The position numbers were made by a program, and so were the translations under genes. Positions 16,795 through 24,091 of a stretch of DNA of 64,000 nucleotides are shown piece after piece; within the stretch, counting starts at the first letter, position 1, and each line of letters begins with the position of its first letter. Origin of the DNA: Bacteroidota bacterium (lineage in GTDB: Bacteria; Bacteroidota; Bacteroidia; UKL13-3); NCBI GenBank assembly GCA_027491355.1, contig JAIXWI010000022.1, positions 39,673 to 103,672 of the forward strand, in the 5' to 3' direction. The notes beneath the pieces are model-generated. The model saw nothing but the letters and a program-made list of their open reading frames with translations, was not told the DNA's origin and searched no databases.

Positions 16795-17205
16795 TTAAGC
16801 TGTAAAAAAGCAGCTGATTGGCGGACCTCTATTAGATGCTGCAGGCTGATGAATAGAACCGCAGTTGGGATTTGTATGTTTAAAAACATTGACCTGCTGA
16901 ATCAAAATATTTTGAACCACCAAAGCCGTATGTTGATAGATTTTTAAGAAATGAAAAGTACAGGAAAAGCAATCGGGATGGGTTTGGGCAATATGGGTTT
17001 TGTGCTCACAAGGATGTAACAGAGAAACCTGGCAAGCATATTCATCTAATTCGCAGTGGTGCTGTTCAGACTCATACTCACTCAACATAGCAGCTACGTG
17101 CTCATCGTGCTCATGCAGGTGCAAAGCATTGTATGGAACTAGCGTTACTCCAAACAAGCACAAAAACAATAGGGCAATATGTTTGTTAAATTTATTCAGT
17201 ACCAC
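16795..17205 (-). CDS. Small exported His/Cys-rich protein, putative metal-binding
   Basis: A 136-residue product starting with GTG at 17205 and a hydrophobic N-terminus ([19 protein letters not shown]), so probably exported or anchored. The mature part has a dense ligand array: [10 protein letters not shown], then [32 protein letters not shown] and C. It ends [11 protein letters not shown]. Cys/His spacing suggests one or more Zn or Cu sites. It is the first gene of the cluster, 32 bases before the receptor. I know no named family. The start is uncertain because TATATTTG (a -7 match) ends at base 17205. Confidence 0.65.
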   Translation of the reverse strand: MVLNKFNKHIALLFLCLFGVTLVPYNALHLHEHDEHVAAMLSEYESEQHHCELDEYACQVSLLHPCEHKTHIAQTHPDCFSCTFHFLKIYQHTALVVQNILIQQVNVFKHTNPNCGSIHQPAASNRGPPISCFFTA

Positions 17206-17290
17206 AAATATAACAACATTTAAAACCGAACAAGCGCTTTTAGGTTATATCCATAGAAAAAAGAATTATTTTCGTCCAAAATTTTATCAA

Positions 17291-18952
17291 ATGAGCAGAG
17301 TATTATATGCCGCAAAAGGCAACAAAATAAGTTGTAAAGGTTGGATTCAGGAAGCTGCTTTGCGCATGCTTCACAACAATCTTGACCCAGATGTAGCAGA
17401 GCGCCCAGAAGAACTCATTGTTTATGGTGGTATAGGTAAAGCTGCCCGTAATTGGGAAAGTTTTGATTTGATTGTGAAAGCATTGCAAGACCTTGAAGAC
17501 GATGAAACATTGCTGATACAATCTGGTAAGCCAGTAGGTATTTTACCAACCCACAAAGATGCGCCAAGAGTCATCATTTCAAACTCTATGTTGGTACCAA
17601 AATGGGCAAACTGGGAAACATTTCATGAACTAGATAAAAAAGGCTTAATGATGTACGGCCAAATGACTGCAGGAAGTTGGATATACATTGGTTCTCAAGG
17701 AATTGTTCAAGGAACTTATGAAACTTTTGCAGAGGCTGCAAGACAACATTTTGGAGGAACTTTAAAAGGTACATTAACCGTTACAGCTGGTTTAGGTGGC
17801 ATGGGTGGGGCTCAACCACTAGCAGTTACCATGTGTGATGGTGTGTGCTTAGCGGCAGAAATGGTTGAATGGAGAATAAAAAAACGCTTGGAAACCCGTT
17901 ATTTAGATGTCATGAGCCGTGACATTGACCAAGCTATTGATATGGCTTTGGAGGCAAAAGCTGCTGGCAAACGTTTGTCAATTGGGGTAGTTTGTAATGT
18001 AGTAGACTTGTTAGAGAGACTGATTGAAAGAAACATCGTTCCAGATTTGTTAACCGACCAAACTTCAGCGCATGACCCATTGAACGGTTACTATCCGGAG
18101 GGCATAGCCGAGGAAGTAGCTGATAGAATGCGCAAAACAGATCCTGAAAAGTACGTAAAAGTATCATTAGATACCATGGCTCATCATGTGAAGCTAATGA
18201 TCCAATTGCAAGAAAAAGGATCAATTGTATTCGATTACGGAAACAATTTACGTGGTCAGGCACATGACCTAAGAGCTGTAAAAAATGCTTTTGCATTTCC
18301 GGGGTTTGTACCTGCATACATCAGACCACTTTTTTGTGAAGGTAAAGGCCCATTTAGGTGGGTTGCGTTGAGTGGAGACCCAAATGACATCTATGTAACA
18401 GACCAAGTGATGAAAGAGTTGTTTCCTGAAAACACCTCTTTACACAGATGGTTAGACATGGCAAAAGAGCGCATTGCATTCCAAGGATTACCTGCTAGAA
18501 TTTGCTGGATTGGTCAAGGAGACAGAGAAAAAGCTGCTTTAGCTTTCAACCAATTGGTTAGAGAAGGTAAAGTTAAAGGCCCGATTGTGATTGGTAGAGA
18601 CCATTTAGATACAGGCTCTGTTGCATCTCCAAACCGAGAAACTGAAGCCATGAAAGATGGCTCCGATGCCGTTGCAGATTGGCCCATTCTAAATGCATTG
18701 ATAAATACCGCAGGGGGAGCAAGCTGGGTGAGTATTCACCACGGGGGTGGTGTAGGAATGGGATACTCTATTCATGCAGGAATGGTTATTTTGGCAGATG
18801 GAACTCCAGAAGCAGACAAAAGATTGAAGAGGGTTTTACACAATGACCCTGCAATGGGTGTCATCAGACATGCCGATGCTGGTTATGACATTGCAATTGA
18901 TACTGCGAGAAAACACCGATTAGACTTGAAACAAAGACTTGAAAACAAATAA
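17291..18952 (+). CDS. hutU: Urocanate hydratase
   Basis: Converts urocanate to imidazolone propionate in histidine breakdown, using NAD+. ATG at 17291 gives 553 residues, the normal length for this family. Signatures: [20 protein letters not shown] near the N-terminus, [95 protein letters not shown] and [19 protein letters not shown]. No hutH, hutI or hutG is nearby, so the pathway is dispersed. It diverges from the metal cluster across 85 bases and ends in a strong terminator. Confidence 0.96.
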   Translation: MSRVLYAAKGNKISCKGWIQEAALRMLHNNLDPDVAERPEELIVYGGIGKAARNWESFDLIVKALQDLEDDETLLIQSGKPVGILPTHKDAPRVIISNSMLVPKWANWETFHELDKKGLMMYGQMTAGSWIYIGSQGIVQGTYETFAEAARQHFGGTLKGTLTVTAGLGGMGGAQPLAVTMCDGVCLAAEMVEWRIKKRLETRYLDVMSRDIDQAIDMALEAKAAGKRLSIGVVCNVVDLLERLIERNIVPDLLTDQTSAHDPLNGYYPEGIAEEVADRMRKTDPEKYVKVSLDTMAHHVKLMIQLQEKGSIVFDYGNNLRGQAHDLRAVKNAFAFPGFVPAYIRPLFCEGKGPFRWVALSGDPNDIYVTDQVMKELFPENTSLHRWLDMAKERIAFQGLPARICWIGQGDREKAALAFNQLVREGKVKGPIVIGRDHLDTGSVASPNRETEAMKDGSDAVADWPILNALINTAGGASWVSIHHGGGVGMGYSIHAGMVILADGTPEADKRLKRVLHNDPAMGVIRHADAGYDIAIDTARKHRLDLKQRLENK

Positions 18953-18992
18953 AAAATAACCCGATTTAAAATTTTAAATCGGGTTATTTTTT
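18951..18992. terminator. Terminator after hutU (42-bp perfect palindrome)
   Basis: Left arm 18951-18971 is the exact complement of 18972-18992. The core is TAACCCGATTTAAAA facing TTTTAAATCGGGTTA, flanked by A6 and T6. Confidence 0.9.
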
Positions 18993-19097
18993 GAGTAGAT
19001 AGATGAGTAGATAGCTTTTCTGTTTTAAATTTAGCTGAAAAGTCGTGTTGTCCGCTAAAATTAGTTAATTCGCTGTTCATTCCAATTCTTACTCAAT

Positions 19098-19931
19098 ATG
19101 TCAACGCAAACGTATAAACTATTCGATATAAAATGTTCGATTGAATTAGCAGAGCTTCTGATTGCAGAGTTAAGTGCAATAGGTTTTGAAGGTTTTTTAG
19201 AAAATGACGAGGGTTTTGAAGCATATATTTTAGCAACAGATTTAAACAGCAATCTGTTCCAAGAAATCTGTCAGCAATATGGTATAGAAGAAGAACAGGT
19301 AAACGAAAAAGACATTCAAAATCAAAATTGGAATGCAGAATGGGAACAGAATTTTCAACCTGTACTGATAAAAGATACCATTAGAATCAGTGCGCCATTT
19401 CACCAACTGAGTCCTGCATATCCAATTGAATTGTTGATTCAACCTAAAACCTCTTTCGGTACAGGTCATCATGAAACTACGGCCTCAATTATGGAGCTCA
19501 TGCTTGAAGAAGACATGACTCAAAAATCTGTTTTTGACTTTGGTTCAGGAACAGGTATACTTGCTATTCTTGCAAAAAAATTAGGTGCAACTTCACTTTT
19601 TGCCAATGATATAGATGATTGGGCATCGGAAAACATACACGAAAATTTGGTTTTGAATGAATTAGATGGAATTGAATTTAAAAAAGGTGGATTGGAAGTA
19701 TTGGATGCGCACCAAAAATTCGACTTGATACTCGCTAATATCAACAAAAATGTATTGATACACAGTTTTGATAAATTGTTTGCGCACAGTCATCCAAAGA
19801 CTAAATTATACATTAGCGGATTTCTAGAAAAAGATTTGTCCGATTTAACCAATGCAGCTCAAACTGCAGGTTGGCAATTCAATCATGCTATTATAAATGG
19901 TGAATGGTGTGCAGCATGTTTCTCTGTTTAA
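19098..19931 (+). CDS. prmA: Ribosomal protein L11 methyltransferase
   Basis: SAM-dependent trimethylation of L11. The 277-residue product has the PrmA N-terminal substrate domain (ELLIAELSAIGFEGFLEND), the linker QNWNAEWEQNFQPV, the IQPKTSFGTGHHETT motif, SAM motif I SVFDFGSGTGILAILAKKLG, and DLILANINKNVL as the NxN-type catalytic loop. It is a single gene with its own start region after the hutU terminator. Confidence 0.94.
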   Translation: MSTQTYKLFDIKCSIELAELLIAELSAIGFEGFLENDEGFEAYILATDLNSNLFQEICQQYGIEEEQVNEKDIQNQNWNAEWEQNFQPVLIKDTIRISAPFHQLSPAYPIELLIQPKTSFGTGHHETTASIMELMLEEDMTQKSVFDFGSGTGILAILAKKLGATSLFANDIDDWASENIHENLVLNELDGIEFKKGGLEVLDAHQKFDLILANINKNVLIHSFDKLFAHSHPKTKLYISGFLEKDLSDLTNAAQTAGWQFNHAIINGEWCAACFSV

Positions 19932-19979
19932 CCCAAATAATTTTAATATAAGTCAGATAAATGTTAACTTTATATTGAA

Positions 19980-20990
19980 ATGAAATTTGTAAGAATTGTA
20001 CTCATCATTGTGCTCACTGTAATTGGTATTGCAGGTGTAATTGGTATGTTTTTACCTGACAGTGCTAAAGTTGAGAGAACTATTTATATAAAATCTAGGG
20101 CAACCATTGTTTATAGTTTAATCAACGACCTAAACCAATGGCCTTCTTGGAGTCCTTGGCACCAAATAGATCCAAATACTTTATGGAATTACAGCGAACC
20201 AGCAATAGGTAAAGGCGCATGGTATTCTTGGACCAGTGATAACCATAATTTAGGAACGGGTAAAATGACTATCGATGCAAGCATGCCCAATGAAAGAATA
20301 GATTTAACCTTGAGTATGAATGGTATGGGAAATGCACAATTACAATTCTTGGTTGAAGGCAGAGGTCCTCAAACCAAACTAAGTTGGGTGTTCAGCAAAC
20401 AAATAGGCAACAATCCATATGCCAGGTATTGGGGACTTTTGATGAATAAAATGATGGGGCCTGATTTTGAAAAAGGATTGGAAGCCCTTAAAGTCATTGC
20501 AGAAAAAAGAGGTGCCAAACCATTGATCATGGGTCATGAAACAGATATTGTAACAATGGAGACCATGCAATACATAGGTACTCGTAAGCAAGTAAAGAAA
20601 GAACTATTGAACCAGTTTTTAGGAACTAGTTTCTCTAACATCATTGATGCCATCAAAAAACAAGAAGTCCCATTTAAAGGAACCCCATTCACCATTAATT
20701 ATGCGGCCAAAAATAATGTTGTTGACATTGAACCTGGCATTCAGATAGAAAGACCAATGCTCGAATCAGAATCTTTAAAACTTGGGAAAATAGATTCTTG
20801 TAAAGCATTTGTTGTTCATTATACAGGTCCATACAGTCAAATGGCTCCCATTTATGAAGCAACATTCAACTACTTAAAAGAACAATCTATCCAAGCCATT
20901 GGGGCACCCATTGAATTTTATATGAATGACCCTACAATAGTCATTGACAGTACCCAATTTAAAACAGATATATTTTTCAGAATTCAATAA
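19980..20990 (+). CDS. Membrane-anchored SRPBCC-GyrI fusion protein
   Basis: A 336-residue protein with an N-terminal membrane anchor (VRIVLIIVLTVIGIAGVIGM). Residues ~35-180 form an SRPBCC/polyketide-cyclase-like domain (ERTIYIKSRATIVYSLINDL, QWPSWSPWHQIDPN). Residues ~185-336 form a GyrI-like/AraC-effector domain (ETMQYIGTRKQV, FVVHYTGPYSQMAPIYEA). Both folds bind small hydrophobic ligands. There is no DNA-binding domain. The function is unknown; small-molecule sensing or sequestration is inference. It precedes pepP by 6 bases. Confidence 0.8.
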   Translation: MKFVRIVLIIVLTVIGIAGVIGMFLPDSAKVERTIYIKSRATIVYSLINDLNQWPSWSPWHQIDPNTLWNYSEPAIGKGAWYSWTSDNHNLGTGKMTIDASMPNERIDLTLSMNGMGNAQLQFLVEGRGPQTKLSWVFSKQIGNNPYARYWGLLMNKMMGPDFEKGLEALKVIAEKRGAKPLIMGHETDIVTMETMQYIGTRKQVKKELLNQFLGTSFSNIIDAIKKQEVPFKGTPFTINYAAKNNVVDIEPGIQIERPMLESESLKLGKIDSCKAFVVHYTGPYSQMAPIYEATFNYLKEQSIQAIGAPIEFYMNDPTIVIDSTQFKTDIFFRIQ

Positions 20991-20996
20991 CTAAAA

Positions 20997-22286
20997 ATGA
21001 AATACGATACAATTAACGCTGAGTTGTTCATTGAAAACAGAAACCGTTTCAAAAAAGAATTAAATTCCAACTCAATAGCCATTTTCTTTTCAAATGACGA
21101 ACATCCCTGGAACGGAGATGCAACCCATCATTTCAAACAAAACAGCGATTTGTTTTGGTTAAGTGGTATTGATCAAGAGGATTCAATTTTGGTAATTTCT
21201 CCGAGCTGTCCTGTACCTGAAATGAGAGAGGCCTTGTTCATCAAAAGAACAAATGAACAAATGGTTATTTGGAATGGTCACAAACTAACCATTGACGAAG
21301 CCAAAGCTGTGAGCGGGGTTCAACATGTATTCTGGATTGATGACTATGCTGCTAAAATTCACAGTGCTATCAATTATGCTCAAAACATTTATCTGAACTT
21401 GAATGAAAATGATAGAGCTGTGATACAAACACCCTACAAAGATTTAAGAATGGCTTTGTCAATAAAAGAGCGCTATCCCTTACACCATTTTGAGCGAGCG
21501 GCACCCATTTTACAACGCTTAAGAAGCATCAAATCTGAAATTGAATTGAACCTGATGAAGCAAGCCATTGCCATCAGTGATAAAATGTTTGCACGCTTGT
21601 TGAAATTTGTAAAACCCGGTGTTGCAGAATATGAAATTGAAGCAGAAATTATACATGAGTACCTAAGGAACAGAGCAAACGGACATGCTTTCCATCCAAT
21701 TGTAGCGAGTGGTAAAAACGCCTGTATTTTACACTATACCCAAAACAATGATACCTGCAAAAGCGGCGATTTGGTTCTTGTAGACAGTGGTGTTGATTAC
21801 GCCAATTATGCAAGTGACATGACAAGGGTAATTCCTGTGAATGGTAAATTTACTAGCAGACAAAAACAAGTATACATGGCTGTTTTAAAGGTAATGAGAG
21901 AAGCAAAAAAACTCTTGAAACCAGGTGTGATGTTAATGGAATACCAAACTCAAGTGGGCTTAATCATGGAAAAAGAATTGGTTGATTTAAACCTGCTCAG
22001 CATGGATGATATTAAAAATCAAAATCCAAATTGGCCTGCGTACAAACGTTATTTCATGCATGGTACTAGCCATTTCTTAGGCATAGATGTTCATGATGTA
22101 GGTATGCGTTATGAACCTATGCAAGCAGGAATGACTTTTAGTTGTGAGCCTGGCATATATATTCAAGAGGAAGGCATCGGCATTCGTTTAGAAAATGAAA
22201 TACTCATCACAGACAATGGTTGCTTAGACTTAATGGAACACATTCCAATTGAGCCTGACCATATTGAAAGTTTAATGCACGCATGA
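20997..22286 (+). CDS. pepP: Xaa-Pro aminopeptidase (M24B)
   Basis: Removes N-terminal residues preceding proline. The 429-residue protein has an AMP_N domain (HHFKQNSDLFWLSGIDQEDS) and an M24 catalytic domain. Metal ligands are visible: Asp in LVDSGVDYANYASDMTR (two), His in HGTSHFLGIDVHD, Glu in CEPGIYIQEEG and Glu in IRLENEILIT. It lacks a signal peptide, so it is cytosolic. Its stop overlaps the HAD gene start. Confidence 0.94.
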   Translation: MKYDTINAELFIENRNRFKKELNSNSIAIFFSNDEHPWNGDATHHFKQNSDLFWLSGIDQEDSILVISPSCPVPEMREALFIKRTNEQMVIWNGHKLTIDEAKAVSGVQHVFWIDDYAAKIHSAINYAQNIYLNLNENDRAVIQTPYKDLRMALSIKERYPLHHFERAAPILQRLRSIKSEIELNLMKQAIAISDKMFARLLKFVKPGVAEYEIEAEIIHEYLRNRANGHAFHPIVASGKNACILHYTQNNDTCKSGDLVLVDSGVDYANYASDMTRVIPVNGKFTSRQKQVYMAVLKVMREAKKLLKPGVMLMEYQTQVGLIMEKELVDLNLLSMDDIKNQNPNWPAYKRYFMHGTSHFLGIDVHDVGMRYEPMQAGMTFSCEPGIYIQEEGIGIRLENEILITDNGCLDLMEHIPIEPDHIESLMHA

Positions 22287-22942
22287 TGCTCAGTCAGATA
22301 GATACTTATTTATTTGACATGGATGGCTTATTGATAGATTCTGAGCCCTTATGGAAAAAAGCTGAAAAGGAAGTATTTGGAGCCTTAGGCTTACATTTAA
22401 CAGACGATTTATTGAGGCAAGTAATGGGTTTCAGATTGAGCGAAGTGGTTGAATATTGGTACCATTACCAAGCATGGGAAAATCCTAATTTCAAAGCAAC
22501 AGAGCAAGCAATCATTGATTGTATGATTGCGCAAATTCAAAATGAAGGAAAAGCCATGGATGGTGTTTATGAAGTATTGGAAGTATTGAAATCTAAAAAT
22601 AAAAAAATTGCGTTGGCTTCATCCTCTTCTATGGTTTTAATTGAAGCAGTTGTAAGGAAATTAAATTTATCCGAGTGGATACCTCAATTGTTTTCAGCAG
22701 AGCATGAACCGTATGGAAAACCACACCCTGGTATATTTATCAGAGCTGCTAAAAGTTTGAATACTGAACCAAGAAATTGCATGGTACTCGAAGATTCTAT
22801 GAACGGAATGTTGGCTGCAAAATCAGCAAGAATGAGCTGTACAGTTGTTCCGGACCCCATTCAATACGATTATCCAGAATGGTGTTTGGCTGATTATAAG
22901 TTTAAAAAGTTAAATGAACTGATTCCTTATTTAAACGCATAA
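22283..22942 (+). CDS. HAD-family phosphatase, HxpB/YniC-like
   Basis: A 219-residue beta-PGM-like HAD hydrolase. Motif I is FDMDGLLIDSEPLW, motif II is ALASSSS, and motifs III/IV are GKPHPGIFIRAAKSL and CMVLEDSMNGMLAAKSA. The cap is helical, of type C1. It probably dephosphorylates a hexose phosphate; a mutase is not excluded. Translation is coupled to pepP by a 4-base overlap (ATGA). Confidence 0.85.
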   Translation: MMLSQIDTYLFDMDGLLIDSEPLWKKAEKEVFGALGLHLTDDLLRQVMGFRLSEVVEYWYHYQAWENPNFKATEQAIIDCMIAQIQNEGKAMDGVYEVLEVLKSKNKKIALASSSSMVLIEAVVRKLNLSEWIPQLFSAEHEPYGKPHPGIFIRAAKSLNTEPRNCMVLEDSMNGMLAAKSARMSCTVVPDPIQYDYPEWCLADYKFKKLNELIPYLNA

Positions 22943-22977
22943 AAAAGGCAGCTTCTTATTTGAAGCTGCCTTTTTTT
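22941..22977. terminator. Terminator between HAD gene and ompA-like gene
   Basis: AAAAAAGGCAGCTTC, a short loop, and GAAGCTGCCTTTTTTT. It is symmetric, so it can serve both convergent genes. Confidence 0.9.
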
Positions 22978-22991
22978 AATGAATGAATCAC

Positions 22992-23945
22992 TTAACGCTT
23001 TTTATTGATGATTTTATACAACTCATCTAATTTGGGACTTAAAATAATTTCTGTTCTTCTGTTTTTTGCTCGTCCTTCAGCAGTTTCGTTATTGGCTTTG
23101 GGTTGATACTCTCCCCTTCCTGCTGCTGTTAATCTTTTGGGGTCTACAGCGTAATCGCTGCTCAATAAACGCACAATATTATTAGCTCTGGCTGTACTTA
23201 AATCCCAGTTGTCTGCAAATACAGCTGTTTTGATAGGTTTGTTATCTGTATGTCCTTCAACCAATACATCAATTTCTGTATTCTTATTCAATACCTCTGC
23301 TAATTTTTTAATTGCATCTAAACCTTTTTCCTCTACATCAGCACTTCCCGATTTGAACAATAATTTATCACTTAAAGAAACATATACCTTACCATTTTTC
23401 ATTTCAACTGTCAATTCATCTGAGTTGAAACTCAACAACGCCTTTTTAACAATATCACTCAAGGCATTTGTTAATGAATCTTGTCTTTTGATGATGGCCT
23501 CCAACTCGGCTAATTTCTTTTCTCTTAATTGAAGTAAATCACCTTTTTCTTTAAGTGCAACATTTAACTGTTCGGTCTTACTCATACTCGACTTGATTAA
23601 ATCGGTATAGCGGTCATTCATATCTTGATAATCATCAATTAGTTTTCTGTATTGAGCAGATAAATCTGATTTGTCTTTACTTAATTGTTGGTGAAGAGCC
23701 ATTAAACTTCTGTACTCTTCACCCCTTTGAAAAGTATCTTTGTGAAATGCAATAACCATTGCATACAGGGAATCTCTTTGTTTGGTTGCCAATTCAAGTC
23801 TTTGAGACATAAACAAGTTATGCGCTTTTTCACTAACTTTCTTAGGGTCTTTAATTCTGCCCTTAGGCTCCAAATCTTGGGCTTGCGTATACTGAAAGGC
23901 TAATACAAAGGCCAATACAGCTGATAATTTTTTAAGTGCTCTCAT
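22992..23945 (-). CDS. OmpA-family peptidoglycan-binding protein with coiled coil
   Basis: A 317-residue envelope protein. Signal peptide ends at YTQAQD. Residues ~30-175 are charged and heptad-rich, predicted coiled coil. The OmpA/MotB C-terminal domain occupies ~190-300 (VYVSLSDKLLFKSGSADVEE, DVLVEGHTDNKPI, NWDLSTARANNIVRLL, RLTAAGRGEYQPKANN, RAKNRRTEIIL), including the Asp and Arg that bind diaminopimelate. It probably links the envelope to peptidoglycan in the periplasm. Convergent with the HAD gene. Confidence 0.9.
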   Translation of the reverse strand: MRALKKLSAVLAFVLAFQYTQAQDLEPKGRIKDPKKVSEKAHNLFMSQRLELATKQRDSLYAMVIAFHKDTFQRGEEYRSLMALHQQLSKDKSDLSAQYRKLIDDYQDMNDRYTDLIKSSMSKTEQLNVALKEKGDLLQLREKKLAELEAIIKRQDSLTNALSDIVKKALLSFNSDELTVEMKNGKVYVSLSDKLLFKSGSADVEEKGLDAIKKLAEVLNKNTEIDVLVEGHTDNKPIKTAVFADNWDLSTARANNIVRLLSSDYAVDPKRLTAAGRGEYQPKANNETAEGRAKNRRTEIILSPKLDELYKIINKKR

Positions 23946-24037
23946 AGCACGAATTTCTATGCTATGCTCTCAAGTAACAAACTAAAGTAGTTGTATTTAT
24001 CCATATGAAACCGTGAAATGCCCAAATTTAAGAACAA

Positions 24038-24073
24038 AAAAAACGGATAGTAATTGGGTTACTATCCGTTTTT
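24038..24073 (-). terminator. Terminator of secDF
   Basis: AAAAACGGATAGTAA, a TTGGG loop, and TTACTATCCGTTTTT. On the minus strand the stem is followed by a U-run. It lies just past the secDF stop. Confidence 0.88.
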
Positions 24074-24091
24074 GTATAAGAAAGAATGAAA

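Noticed and set aside
17000..17290. N-terminal extension of hutU upstream to about 17000
   Set aside because: It is antisense to the His/Cys protein and not urocanase-like; ATG 17291 gives the normal length and N-terminus.
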